Shown here: piece by piece, positions 7,723-17,114 of the stretch
Position numbering within the stretch: position 1 is the first letter of the stretch
Layout: the number at the start of each line of letters is the position of its first letter
Source: Thermocatellispora tengchongensis
Lineage (GTDB): Bacteria > Actinomycetota > Actinomycetes > Streptosporangiales > Streptosporangiaceae
NCBI RefSeq assembly: GCF_014202315.1
Contig: NZ_JACHGN010000013.1
Location: 248,001-312,000, forward strand
DNA length: 64,000 nucleotides
Direction of reading: 5' to 3'
Program-made: the position numbers and the translations under genes
The notes under the pieces: model-generated
What the model saw: the letters and a program-made list of their open reading frames with translations, nothing else
Told to the model about the DNA's origin: nothing
Databases searched by the model: none

Positions 7723-9284
7723 CCGCCAGGGTCGGCCGCCGCATGACCAGCAGGGTCCGCGCCCGGGGCTGGCTGCGTACGGAATCGCCGCTGCACGTCG
7801 GCGGCCTGGGCCACGATCCGTCCGAGCCGCTGCCGATCGCGGTGGACGGCCAGGGCCGCCTCTACGTCCCCGGCACCTCCCTCGCCGGCGTCCTGCGCGC
7901 CTGGTCACTCGGCCGCGACACCGAGACGAGGGACCTGGACCACCTGTGGGGCTTCATCCCGCGCGACGAGGAGCCCGGCGACGGGCACGCCAGCCGGGTC
8001 ATCGTCGCCGACGGCCTGATCACCGCCGACCCCAGGCCGGAATCGCCGCCCCCGCCGCTGGAGGACCGGCCGTCGGTGGGCATCGACCGCTTCACCGGCA
8101 CCGCCGCCACCGAGTTCCTCTACAGCCGGGCCGTCGTCCCGGCGGGCTGCCACATCAGGCTGGAGATCGACATCGAGTCCGACGGCGACGCGAGCGCCGA
8201 CGAGGCCCGCATGGGCGCCTTCCTCACCGCCCTGGCCGACGGCGACGTCCGCCTCGGGGCCGCCACCAGCCGCGGACTCGGCGCCGTCCGCCTGCTGGAC
8301 CACCCCCTCGAAATCGTCGTGGACCGCTTCGACTCCCCCGAGGGACTGCTGGCCGTCCTGCGCAACGACCCCTCGCGCGTCCGCACCCTCGCCTCGCTGC
8401 GGGCCGGGGCCGCCGGCCTGCCCCAGCGGCGGGACGTGCTCGACATCCGCATCGCCTGGACGCCACGGGCCCCGGTCATGGTCCGCTCCGGCACTCGGGG
8501 CCTGGTCGTGGACACGCTGCCGCTGACCACCCGGATCGGTCGCAGGCACCTCACCCTGGCCCTGCCCGGCGCGTCCATCAAGGGCGCGCTGCGCGCCCAC
8601 GCCGAGTTCATCGAACGCACCGCCCGCGGCCTCGACGTGGACACCCCTGTAGTGAACGGCTCAGCGGGCGCGTACAGCGCGGCCTTCCGCGCCCAGCTCG
8701 ACCAGTTGCCCGCCGTACGCGCCCTGTTCGGCGCCGCCCGCGACGACAGCGCCGACCGGCGCGCGGGCGCGCTCCGCGCCGAGGAGTGCACCTCCACCGC
8801 GACCATCCCCGACGACCTGTGGCGATCGGTCACCGGCGCCGACACCGAACCGTCTACGACCGGCGAGTACCCGGAGTCCGTACGCGACCGGCTGGAGGAC
8901 CTGGGCATGTCCCGTTCCGACCACGTTGCGCTGGACCGCTGGACCGGCGGAGCCGCGGACGGACGGCTGTTCAGCGTCCTGGAACCGCACGCCGTGGAGT
9001 GGGAGCCCATTCGGCTCTCCCTCGACCTGACCCGGCTCGGCGACGACGACGCCAGGCACGCCCCGCTCGCGCTGCTCCTGCTGACGCTTCGCGACCTCGC
9101 CGACGGCCGCCTCCCCCTCGGTGCCGCCACCAACCGCGGCTTCGGCGACCTGGAGGTGAGCGCCATCACCCTCACCGGCGGCGCCTGGCCCGACCCGATC
9201 TCGCTGCCGGAGGCGCTCGGCAGCCCGCAGATCGCCCCGATCGCCCAAGCCTGGGAACGCTACCTGGCCCTGGAGGTGTCATGA
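7719..9284 (+). CDS. Tandem (double) Cas7/Csm3-like RAMP backbone protein
   Basis: Backbone subunit with two Cas7 units in one chain. Unit 1 spans about residues 12-200: YVPGTSLAGVLR at 49-60, GIDRFTG at 121-127 and glycine loop LGAATSRGLG at 179-188. Unit 2 spans about 240-500: ALPGASIKGALR at 281-292, ALDRWTGG at 404-411 and glycine loop LGAATNRGFG at 467-476. The repeat of the same motif order shows an in-frame duplication and fusion. Csm3-type units cut target RNA at 6-nt intervals; a fused pair would fix their order. I cannot tell which aspartates are catalytic. ATGA overlaps join it to both neighbours. Confidence 0.8.
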   Translation: MTARVGRRMTSRVRARGWLRTESPLHVGGLGHDPSEPLPIAVDGQGRLYVPGTSLAGVLRAWSLGRDTETRDLDHLWGFIPRDEEPGDGHASRVIVADGLITADPRPESPPPPLEDRPSVGIDRFTGTAATEFLYSRAVVPAGCHIRLEIDIESDGDASADEARMGAFLTALADGDVRLGAATSRGLGAVRLLDHPLEIVVDRFDSPEGLLAVLRNDPSRVRTLASLRAGAAGLPQRRDVLDIRIAWTPRAPVMVRSGTRGLVVDTLPLTTRIGRRHLTLALPGASIKGALRAHAEFIERTARGLDVDTPVVNGSAGAYSAAFRAQLDQLPAVRALFGAARDDSADRRAGALRAEECTSTATIPDDLWRSVTGADTEPSTTGEYPESVRDRLEDLGMSRSDHVALDRWTGGAADGRLFSVLEPHAVEWEPIRLSLDLTRLGDDDARHAPLALLLLTLRDLADGRLPLGAATNRGFGDLEVSAITLTGGAWPDPISLPEALGSPQIAPIAQAWERYLALEVS

Positions 9285-9826
9285 CGACCGTCCTGTACGG
9301 CGCGGCGGCCGAGGGCCGCGCACTCGCCGACGCGATCGAGGCCGCGGCCATGGACGGCGGTTGCGCCCTGCTGACCGCCCCCTCCGCCTACCACGTGGCC
9401 CGGGTGGAGGGCCGCGACTGCATGACCCCGGACGGCCCCGTGGACCTGAGGGCCGTCTACGAGGCGCGGGTCTTCACCCCCGACAGGGAACTGCGCTGGG
9501 TGGAGCGCGGCTACGCCGTCCTGCTGACCGAGGACGAGAGCCTGCTGCCGCCGTCGTTCCCCGAACGACTGGACGCGCTGGCGGCGATCGACGTACTGGA
9601 CCACCGCTATCTCGTGTGGGGTGAGGCGACGCGCGGAACTCCAGGCTGGACGGCGCTGCGCTCCAACCGGGTGCCGACCATCGCCGTGCCCGCGGCCACG
9701 GGACAGAGCCGGGTGCGACTCGCCGCCCGCGAGTACGTCGCCGTGGAACCCGAGCACGGAAACGCCTACGTCGCCGAAGAACGCCTGATCGGTTTCGAGC
9801 CCTACCGCCCGGAAGGAGCGGCGTGA
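9281..9826 (+). CDS. csx19: Csx19-like protein (TIGR03984 family), type III-D
   Basis: Small 181-residue acidic protein matching what I remember of the Csx19/TIGR03984 family, a marker of type III-D loci whose role in the complex is not settled. Typical features are the strand-rich first half (ALLTAPSAYHVARVEG) and the loop of RWVERGYAVLLTED in the middle. Its placement between the double Cas7 gene and a TIGR03986-type Cas7 gene is the classical III-D order and supports the call. The ATG overlaps the upstream stop, and its own stop TGA overlaps the next ATG by one base. No catalytic motif or membrane segment is visible. Confidence 0.65.
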   Translation: MTTVLYGAAAEGRALADAIEAAAMDGGCALLTAPSAYHVARVEGRDCMTPDGPVDLRAVYEARVFTPDRELRWVERGYAVLLTEDESLLPPSFPERLDALAAIDVLDHRYLVWGEATRGTPGWTALRSNRVPTIAVPAATGQSRVRLAAREYVAVEPEHGNAYVAEERLIGFEPYRPEGAA

Positions 9827-11901
9827 TGCCGACCGGAGAGCCATTCCTCAATCCGTACACGTTCATCCCGGCCTTCCCCCGATCCGGCCTGCCTGACGGG
9901 TTCGAGGACCGCGCTCCGGACGGCCAGGAGCGCCTGCGCAAGGGCTGGACCGGGCGGATCGGCGTCACCCTCACCGTCGAGACGCCCTTGCTCGTCCTCG
10001 ACCCGTCCCGCGCGGAGGGCAGTGACCACAAGGTGTACCCGGTGCGTCTCCGCGACGGCCGCCCGTACCTGGCCGCGACCTCAGTCAAGGGCATGCTGCG
10101 CGCCGCGTACGAGGCGATCACCAACTCCCGTTTCGGCGTCTTCACCGGCCATGATCGCCCGCTCGCTTTCCGTCATTCCCCAGACTTCGCCAACAAGCTG
10201 ATCCCGGTCCAGGTGCTGGCCGACAAAACGGTTCAGGCGTTCGAGCAGGCGGTCATCAAGATGTACGACAAGACCGGCCGCGGACTCTACCCGAAAAACG
10301 GAATGCCGGTGCCCCGGCACGGCCAGAAGGTCCATGCCGTGATCAGCGGGGGGAAGGGCATCCCTGAAGTCGTTCGCTTCGTTCCCGAAGGCAGAATGCG
10401 CAACCTGCGGCTGCGCGGTCGGGAACGCCTTGTCAACGGCACGTTCTGTGTCACCGGCCGGAACATTGACGGCAAGCGCTACGAGCGGTTGTTCTTCACA
10501 GAACCCGGCCAGGAGCCGAAGGTGCTTCATCCGGCCGACACGTGGGACGACCTGTTGGCCCACTGGAACGCCCTGCGCTGCTCGGCCGAGACCAGCGAGA
10601 GCTGGCCCGATCTCGCCGAGGGGACCTTGTGTTATGCCTACCGCGAGCCGGAATCCACAAAAGTGTCACGGCTTTATCCGGTGCTGGTCCCCCGTGACCT
10701 CTCTCCCGTGTCCCCTGCCGAGATGCTCGATCCGAGCATCGCTCCAGCGGCTTGCCTCGGGGAACTCTCCCCGGCGGACCGGGTATTCGGCTGGGTCGCT
10801 CCCGAGGCCAGTGGCGTACGCCCCGCCGCGTACAAGGGACGGCTGCGAATCGGCCCCGTGATCTGCGACGACGACGCTGACACCGCGGTGCGCCGGTTCG
10901 ACGGCGATGGACTGCCGCTGGCGATCCTGGGGCAGCCGAAACCGCAGCAAGGACGCTTCTACCTTGCCGCTAGCAAGCACCGTCCCGACCTGCCCATCCC
11001 GGACAGGACGGCCAAAGGGGACCTTTACCGTCACGACCGCGGCCTGCGCGGGCGTAAGGCGTACTGGCACCACGCCGGCCTGGACGCCAAGCGGCACTGG
11101 GATCCGAGCCGACGCGGAGGTGGCGACCCGGCGCAGGAACTCCTGCCCGGCAACCGCTTCCGCGAGTACCTGCGCCCCCACGAACCAGTGGACGATCAAG
11201 GAACGTCCACGCGCGACGGCCGCCGCTACGCCACCAACGGCCAGGATCAACGGGACAAGCAGAACCGCTCCATCACAGGATGGGTCAAGCCCGGCACCAC
11301 CTTCCGCTTCACCATCGACGTACGCGACCTGGACGACATCGAACTGGGCGCGCTCGCCTGGCTGCTCACCCTGCCCGACGGGCACTTCCACCGGCTCGGC
11401 CTGGGCCGCCCGCTCGGGTTCGGCAGCGTACGTCTCGCCATCGATCCCTCACGCACAACGCTGCACTCCGCAGCCGACTACGTCGCCTACTACCGCACGC
11501 TCTCCGGCACACTGCCCGAAACAGACGGGCACAAGGTATTGCAGTCGGCCGGGGACATGTTCGACCAGATAGTGGAGAACTCGCCCTCACTCGGCGCGAT
11601 CCGGGACGCCTTTCAGGTGGTCACCTCAGGTGATCCGAACATTCCCGTGCACTATCCCCGGGTGCTGGGCAACAAGCTGTCCCCGAATGCCCCCGCACCA
11701 CCCGATCCTCGTGGCAGGAACTTCGAGTGGTTCACCCAGAACGAAAGAACCGGACAGGACGCCCCTAAAGGCACGCGCCGCTCGCTCCCGGCAGCGACGG
11801 ACCGCAGCCATCCACTGGTCGTGTTCCCCGAGCCACCGCCGGAAAAGAGCAAGGGCCCAAAGAGTGGCGGGAAAAACGGAAATAATCGGAGAAAAGGCTA
11901 A
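9826..11901 (+). CDS. TIGR03986-family Cas7-like RAMP protein, type III-D
   Basis: Large 691-residue RAMP protein of the III-D backbone. It opens with the proline/aromatic stretch NPYTFIPAFPR, has an N-terminal Cas7 strand-helix motif (PYLAATSVKGMLRAAYEA) near residue 87, and a late glycine loop GLGRPLGFGS near 525. A long insertion lies between them, and a lysine/glycine-rich basic tail may contact RNA. This architecture and the csx19 neighbour fit TIGR03986, a family named from III-D loci. ATG 9826 is preferred to the overlapping GTG 9823 because GGAAGGAG lies 7 bp upstream. Its middle section uses codons a little less biased to GC than its neighbours. Confidence 0.72.
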   Translation: MPTGEPFLNPYTFIPAFPRSGLPDGFEDRAPDGQERLRKGWTGRIGVTLTVETPLLVLDPSRAEGSDHKVYPVRLRDGRPYLAATSVKGMLRAAYEAITNSRFGVFTGHDRPLAFRHSPDFANKLIPVQVLADKTVQAFEQAVIKMYDKTGRGLYPKNGMPVPRHGQKVHAVISGGKGIPEVVRFVPEGRMRNLRLRGRERLVNGTFCVTGRNIDGKRYERLFFTEPGQEPKVLHPADTWDDLLAHWNALRCSAETSESWPDLAEGTLCYAYREPESTKVSRLYPVLVPRDLSPVSPAEMLDPSIAPAACLGELSPADRVFGWVAPEASGVRPAAYKGRLRIGPVICDDDADTAVRRFDGDGLPLAILGQPKPQQGRFYLAASKHRPDLPIPDRTAKGDLYRHDRGLRGRKAYWHHAGLDAKRHWDPSRRGGGDPAQELLPGNRFREYLRPHEPVDDQGTSTRDGRRYATNGQDQRDKQNRSITGWVKPGTTFRFTIDVRDLDDIELGALAWLLTLPDGHFHRLGLGRPLGFGSVRLAIDPSRTTLHSAADYVAYYRTLSGTLPETDGHKVLQSAGDMFDQIVENSPSLGAIRDAFQVVTSGDPNIPVHYPRVLGNKLSPNAPAPPDPRGRNFEWFTQNERTGQDAPKGTRRSLPAATDRSHPLVVFPEPPPEKSKGPKSGGKNGNNRRKG

Positions 11902-11989
11902 TCGTCCGCGTATTTCCTGCATGGTGGCAGAGTCATGCGTTACCGTCATGGTCATCGAGGTCGCTCCCCATTCTCCCCAAGGAGCCTCC

Positions 11990-14236
11990 ATGGCGGACAA
12001 AACGGAGGGCACCCTGCTCGTGCACGCGGTCGGTGGCGGCGACCTCGGCCTGGCGGGTGCGCGCGACTGGACCGGCGCGCCCGTCGACATCGACGGCGAC
12101 CCGCAGGCGACGGGCACCGACCTCCGCCCGCTGCGCAAGGTCCTCGCGGGCCTGGCCGCCGCCAAGCTCCCGGTCTCCCTCATCGCGCTGCTCGGCACGA
12201 CCACCCCCGGCGGGCCCGCGGGCAGGTCCTTCGCCGAGCACGCCGAGGAGATCCGCGCCCGGCTCGTCTCCCCGAACGGCCTGTTCGGGGCCCGTTTCGA
12301 GCCGGGCGCGGTCGCGGTCGTCCCGGTCCAGGGGCCCACCCTGAGCCACACCACGGACGCCCTGCGCCGATGGCTCGACGGCCGGACCCCCGACGACATC
12401 CTGGTGACGTGCGGGTCGGGGGCGTACGCCCTGAGCGCGGGCGCGCTGTGCGCGGCGCTGGAGTCCCGCCGTTCCGCCCGGATTCTCGACATCGCCGGTG
12501 CGGAGCGGTCGTACACGCTCGGCCCTGCCCGTGGCATGGACACGTACCTGGAGTCCTGGCTGCTCCGCCACCGCTTCTGGGACGCGCTCGCCGAGATCGA
12601 CCCAGACCACGCGCCCCTGTGGGAGCTCCTCGCCGCCCGTCAGGCAGGCAACATCGACAGGGCCGCCGCCCTTACCTCCAGACCTGACCGCCTGCCCGGC
12701 ATCGAGATCGAAAGGTTCACCAAGCCCTGGCCTATCGCTCAAGCCGCGCTCTTCGAGAGGCTCGGCCGCGGCGAAGCCGCCGACCACGGCCTGCTGCGCG
12801 CCTGGTTCGCCCACCAGCTCCACAAGTTCTTCAACAACGAGGAGACGCTTCTGTCTCCCAGAAACCGGGACCTGATCGCCGACCTCATCGACGTCCTCGG
12901 CGACCGGAACAGCGATCAAGGTGGCCTCGCCGGCAAGATCCGCACTGCGAGCCGCGAGACACGCGGCGACCACGAGAGCGCAGCGGTCGCGATGCTGAGA
13001 GACAACGCCCTCGTCGACCTCTATCGCGAGGCGGCCACCCATCAGGCGCACCTCAAACCCGACCCAGCCGAGCCCGGCCCACTGCCCCCGGTCCTCCTGG
13101 CCGCAGCCGACCGCTGGGAGAAGGACGACCACACCGTCAACCTGGTCACCGGCACCGGCAGAACATGCTGGCCAGTGCTGGGGAGCGGTGACGTCCTGGC
13201 CCTCATGGCCGTCGGCCTGGACCGCGACGGCAGGGACGGGGAAGACCACCGCGCCATACTCGCCGTCATCACCGACCTGCGCAGACGGCAACAACACCTC
13301 CTCCGGCCCGGCGCGCTCAAGCTGCGCCTGCTGGCCAGCCCCGAAACCCAGGACCGGGCGCATCGCCTGTCCCATTGGGCCACCCGCGACACCGACGCCA
13401 CGGCCGACGTGCGCGTGATCGGCGGCGTCACCGGCGACCTTCTCGCCGTACGCGACAGCGTCACCACGGCCCTCGCCGCCGAGGCCCCGCCCACCGGCCG
13501 CCGAGACTCGGGCAGCCTGCGCGACATCGACGAACTCGTCCTGGTCCTCAACCCCGGACCGCCCATGACCAACTACGGCATGATCTCGGCCGGAGTCGAA
13601 TGGTCACTCACCGCCGCCTGCCCTCTGCGGATCACCGAACTCACCCGCCGCCCCGACGGCCTGCCGGAACTACGCGGCGGCGCCCCCGTCCTCGCCGGCC
13701 TCGGCGCCGACCACATGCTCACGGCCCTCGCGGTGAGCGCCGTACGCCGGCTCGACCTGCGCACGGCCCGGCGGCTCGTCGAGCGCATGTCAGAACCCCC
13801 GCGCGAGGTGCTGCCGCGCCTGAAACGCCTGGAGTCCGACCTGTACGGCCCCGCCGGCAGGGACTGGCGCGAAGCGGATCGCATCCGCCATGCGAGACGT
13901 CGCCTACGCCTCATCCGTGACGTCGGCGAGAGACATCTGATCCCCATGGCGTACCTCGCCGTGGAGGCTCTCCGGCCGGCTCTCTTTCCCTGGCACGTGT
14001 GGACGCGGCTTCAGAAGGCGTGTCCGGTGTTGAAGACCCTCGGCAGGATGGCGAACGACACGGTCCAGGGACATGCCTTGGACAGATACCGGCGCGGCAT
14101 ATGGCGACCAGAGCGGCACGATGTACGGGAGCTGCTGGCACAGGCCATGGTGGAGTTGGGCGGGCCGGGGGAGGGGGACGATGTCCTTGTAAAGCAGTAC
14201 GGAGAGGTCATCGCCAGGCTGTCGGGCGGCGGGTGA
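11990..14236 (+). CDS. Unrecognised 748-aa III-D-associated protein, possible CARF-like sensor
   Basis: I do not recognise this family. It starts 89 bp after the last III-D gene, with AAGGAG 5 bp before ATG 11990, and ends at leader 2, so it belongs to the CRISPR block. Two segments look like Rossmann-type CARF ends: VTCGSGAYALSAGALCAAL around residue 140, and LVLNPGPPMTNYGMISAG around 518-535, each after a hydrophobic strand. The last 180 residues are helical and basic, with RDVGERH near 643-649, which fits the loose HEPN Rx4-6H pattern. A Csm6-like signal-activated ribonuclease is therefore possible but not shown. It could equally be a structural or regulatory protein. An in-frame ATG near 11922 is a weaker alternative start. 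Confidence 0.35.
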   Translation: MADKTEGTLLVHAVGGGDLGLAGARDWTGAPVDIDGDPQATGTDLRPLRKVLAGLAAAKLPVSLIALLGTTTPGGPAGRSFAEHAEEIRARLVSPNGLFGARFEPGAVAVVPVQGPTLSHTTDALRRWLDGRTPDDILVTCGSGAYALSAGALCAALESRRSARILDIAGAERSYTLGPARGMDTYLESWLLRHRFWDALAEIDPDHAPLWELLAARQAGNIDRAAALTSRPDRLPGIEIERFTKPWPIAQAALFERLGRGEAADHGLLRAWFAHQLHKFFNNEETLLSPRNRDLIADLIDVLGDRNSDQGGLAGKIRTASRETRGDHESAAVAMLRDNALVDLYREAATHQAHLKPDPAEPGPLPPVLLAAADRWEKDDHTVNLVTGTGRTCWPVLGSGDVLALMAVGLDRDGRDGEDHRAILAVITDLRRRQQHLLRPGALKLRLLASPETQDRAHRLSHWATRDTDATADVRVIGGVTGDLLAVRDSVTTALAAEAPPTGRRDSGSLRDIDELVLVLNPGPPMTNYGMISAGVEWSLTAACPLRITELTRRPDGLPELRGGAPVLAGLGADHMLTALAVSAVRRLDLRTARRLVERMSEPPREVLPRLKRLESDLYGPAGRDWREADRIRHARRRLRLIRDVGERHLIPMAYLAVEALRPALFPWHVWTRLQKACPVLKTLGRMANDTVQGHALDRYRRGIWRPERHDVRELLAQAMVELGGPGEGDDVLVKQYGEVIARLSGGG

Positions 14237-14360
14237 GAGCCAGATGGATCATGGTTTTTGCAGCAAACCTCCCGGGGTTTCTGCACTACTGGAGGTTCAC
14301 TGCAAAATCCCTTCTCCAGAGCCATGGGAAGGGCCCTTTGACCTGCGTCTTTACCGTTGG
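14237..14360 (+). promoter_or_regulatory. CRISPR leader 2 with conserved inverted repeat
   Basis: It shares with leader 1 the stretch from GGATCATGG through the inverted repeat (arms 14256-14272 and 14291-14307) to the GACCTGCGTCTTTACC motif touching the first repeat. The upstream gene ends only 19 bp before it. Probable promoter and integration site for array 2. Confidence 0.75.
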
Positions 14361-14847
14361 GTCCTCATCGCCCCTGAGAGGGGTCGCAACACGGCCACCG
14401 GAACGGTACGCAGGTACTCGCCAAGGTCCTCATCACCCCTGAGAGGGGTCGCAACACGCACCGGCGACGCCGCAGCAGCGCGAGACCGAGCGGGTCCTCA
14501 TCGCCCCTGAGAGGGGTCGCAACCCCGCGACAGCGCATCCATCCAGCCGCGGATCATGAGGTCCTCATCGCCCCTGAGAGGGGTCGCAACTTAACCCACT
14601 CCGAGGCCGCCGAGGCGGGTGAGCGTCCTCATCGCCCCTGAGAGGGGTCGCAACCGCGGGCGAACCTGGCGAACGCTTCCGAGCTGAGCCCGTCCTCATC
14701 GCCCCTGAGAGGGGTCGCAACTTCACGTACCTCTGTGAGAGCTGCGAATAGCTGAAGTCCTCATCGCCCCTGAGAGGGGTCGCAACCCACCGGACGATTC
14801 AGGCCGACCTGAACCGGCTGGCGCAGTCCTCATCGCCCCTGAGAGGG
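14361..14847 (+). CRISPR. CRISPR array 2 (7 full repeats + 1 broken repeat)
   Basis: Same GAG-loop repeat as array 1. Repeats start at 14361, 14426 (one change, G to A), 14494, 14561, 14625, 14692 and 14757, and a last one at 14826 keeps only its first 22 bases. Spacers are 34-39 nt. The leader is on the left, so transcription runs rightward. Confidence 0.97.
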
Positions 14848-14881
14848 CGGGGTCCTTGTGCGGGTCGTCGATCAGGCGCGA

Positions 14882-14966
14882 GCGCCCCCGGGAAGGGGTG
14901 CAACACGATGCCCGCGATGACCAGTCAGACCCGTCACCGGTCCTTATCGCCCTTGAGTGGGCGAAC
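14882..14966 (+). repeat. Two decayed CRISPR repeat relics beyond array 2
   Basis: At 14882-14904 the 3' part of a repeat survives (CGCCCC-like stem, then GGGGTGCAAC). At 14940-14966 another survives as TCCTTATCGCCC with GGGCGAAC. They show that array 2 was once longer and is eroding at its leader-distal end. Confidence 0.6.
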
Positions 14967-15160
14967 GACCAGGAGATGCCATTTGGTAAAAGCGGTTGAC
15001 CACCCTACGACGTTGCCGCCATTCTGGGACCGTTCAACGGCCTGCGCCGACGAGCTTGAGCGGATCGGCCCGCTCCTCTGAGGGTCTCGGACATCGAGGC
15101 CAATGCCATGAAGGCACGCTCTCGGGCGTGCCCTCCTGTCATGCCTTGGAGGGGCACCTC

Positions 15161-16207
15161 ATGATTCTGGCCGCAGTCGCCGCCAATAGCGAGTCGCTCG
15201 CCTTCCACGCGTACCACGCGCTTATCCGCCCTGCTCTACGAGACGCCGCCTGCGGGCCGCTTCGCCGTGCGCGGCACAACGGCAGGACCTGCAGCGGCAC
15301 CGATCGCGGACGGTTGTGCGACGACTGCGAGGAGAACGTCGACGATCACCTCCTCGCCAAGTTCACCATGGTGCGCAAGGCCCTGGACGGAGACATACCG
15401 CGCACGAGCACGGGCACGGTCGTCCGCGAAGTTCAGGTCATCGTCGACTGGCTCACCGCTCCCGAGGCGGCCACGACCTCGCTCCACGAAGCGTCCCGTC
15501 TGATTCGGCAGCGGCCGAGCAGCGCGGAACCGGCCGGCGTACGAGCTGCGCGCGCCCAACTCGTCCACCACCCGCTACAGAACCTGGAGGCACGCGTACG
15601 GCGCGCGGAAGCCGTGGCCATGGGCGCCTCGGCCCGCCCCGAGCGTGACTTGATCCAGTCGGCCTGGGCCGAACCGCTGCGCGCCGACCCGACGGCGTTC
15701 GCCCTCCTGCTCGATGCCGTGACCCGGCTGCGGTGGGGCGGCTGTGATCCCTACGCCATCTCCCCCGACCTTCTCACCCGTCTGAACCTCGACCCGGCTG
15801 CCGCCCACCAGAAGCTGCGCGGCGCTTTGGCCGCGCTGCTTGAGCTTCGTCCCGACTTCTATCGCGCCAACGTGATCCTGCACATGGAGCAGGGCCAGTA
15901 CTGCCAGGACCTCGTCACGGTCGTGAGCCCCGAGTCCCTCTTCACCCAGGCCGAAACCCGCGCCGAGGCCCGACGCGACTTGGCTCATCTCCTGGCGCAC
16001 GATCCCAGGTCGAACGGTCACGGTATCTACCGAACTCTGCTTGGACACATCTCCAGCCCTACGCCCCCCGGTGCTGCCGACCTGGTTTCCTGGACGGCCT
16101 ACGAACTACTGATTCCCGACGACGCCGCCTATGACCTCATCGGCCGCCTGGTGCACCTCACAGTAGCTGCGGACTCGGATTGGGTGGCCGACCGCTGCAA
16201 CACGTGA
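15161..16207 (+). CDS. Unrecognised 348-aa protein between two CRISPR arrays
   Basis: Function unknown. ATG 15161 is chosen because TTGGAGGGG lies just upstream; an open frame extends 165 bp further left but has no good site. Near the N-terminus are four cysteines (about residues 29, 43, 52 and 55, ending RLCDDC) that could bind a metal. The rest is helical, with repeated leucine-rich amphipathic stretches and no membrane segment. It stands alone between array 2 (right-facing) and array 3 (left-facing), and downstream is a hairpin that may end transcription. The location suggests a defence or regulatory link, but nothing in the protein proves this. Confidence 0.5.
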   Translation: MILAAVAANSESLAFHAYHALIRPALRDAACGPLRRARHNGRTCSGTDRGRLCDDCEENVDDHLLAKFTMVRKALDGDIPRTSTGTVVREVQVIVDWLTAPEAATTSLHEASRLIRQRPSSAEPAGVRAARAQLVHHPLQNLEARVRRAEAVAMGASARPERDLIQSAWAEPLRADPTAFALLLDAVTRLRWGGCDPYAISPDLLTRLNLDPAAAHQKLRGALAALLELRPDFYRANVILHMEQGQYCQDLVTVVSPESLFTQAETRAEARRDLAHLLAHDPRSNGHGIYRTLLGHISSPTPPGAADLVSWTAYELLIPDDAAYDLIGRLVHLTVAADSDWVADRCNT

Positions 16208-16472
16208 TCATCGCTGATGTCTGACGTACTGATGCCTCCGCGCCGTGACCGTTCACAGCGCGGAGGAAGGCGGATGTCTTCGTTGCCCCGTCTGGTCGTT
16301 CGCGGGCACCCGCGGCATCTGGTTACTGCACCAGTACTGGTGGAGAGACTTCGACAGTAGCGTTTCTTGGGTGGGGGCGGCGGCCGCGCAGTCGCAACGC
16401 GATGAGCATGCGCTCTCTCGCAGCGGCGATGACCCAGGGCCGTTCTTGAGACGGCTGGACTGAAGTTGACGT

Positions 16473-16505
16473 GATCCCGCCTGATCTTGGTGATCGGGCG
16501 GGATC
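16473..16505. terminator. Hairpin between the 348-aa gene and array 3
   Basis: GATCCCGCC (16473-16481) pairs with GGCGGGATC (16497-16505). There is no strong U run, only TTGTG. It would separate rightward transcription of the upstream gene from leftward transcription of array 3. The rest of 16208-16522 holds no gene that I can support. Confidence 0.5.
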
Positions 16506-16522
16506 TTGTGTCCGCGCCCTGA

Positions 16523-16884
16523 CTGGCGACCCCTCGTAGGGGCGATGAGGACCCGGGCCATCTGCCGGGGGACGTGGACGTGATCTACGGGTTGCGACCC
16601 CTCGTAGGGGCGATGAGGACGTCAGGGTTCAACTGTCTCCCGGCGTGCCACAGCGCCGTTGCGACCCCTCGTAGGGGCGATGAGGACCTTCGAGCGTGAT
16701 GGGCTCATCGTGCAGTCCGACAGGTTGCGACCCCTCGTAGGGGCGATGAGGACGAGTCCATGCCCGGCGTCCACGGTCCTCCGCAGGGTTGCGACCCCTC
16801 GTAGGGGCGATGAGGACCCGTCATCACACAGGTCGGCATCCTGCGCCTGGCTGAGTTGCGACCCCTCGTAGGGGCGATGAGGAC
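16523..16884 (-). CRISPR. CRISPR array 3 (6 repeats, leftward)
   Basis: Seen on the + strand as repeats beginning GTTGCGACCCC and ending GGGGCGATGAGGAC at 16523 (two changes), 16591, 16658, 16724, 16788 and 16855. Read on its own strand, the repeat equals that of arrays 1/2 except for the loop, which is ACG instead of GAG. Spacers are 34-38 nt. The leader lies on the right. Confidence 0.97.
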
Positions 16885-17050
16885 CCCAATGTAAAGGCGC
16901 AGGTCATGCGCCCCTTCCTCTGCCGTGGCGAGCCGCCTTTTGCAGCGAACCTCCAGTAGTGCAGGAGCCCCCGGAGGTCTGCTGCACATTCAAGATCAAT
17001 ACGTCGCTTTCCGGTCTGATCGTACGTCTCCATTGCACCTGCGGCCGGAC
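16885..17050 (-). promoter_or_regulatory. CRISPR leader 3
   Basis: Next to the first repeat is the motif read on the minus strand as GACCTGCGCCTTTAC, as in leaders 1 and 2. The arm TTTTGCAGCGAACCTCC lies at 16938-16954, and its partner at 16973-16988 is degraded. From there rightwards it resembles leader 4 (GATCGTACGTCTCC shared), so arrays 3 and 4 are a duplicated pair. Confidence 0.75.
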
Positions 17051-17114
17051 TGATCCGGTCTCCTCCGGCAGCGATTCCTGAAGGACCTCGATGCCGCTAT
17101 TTCCGCCCTCACTC

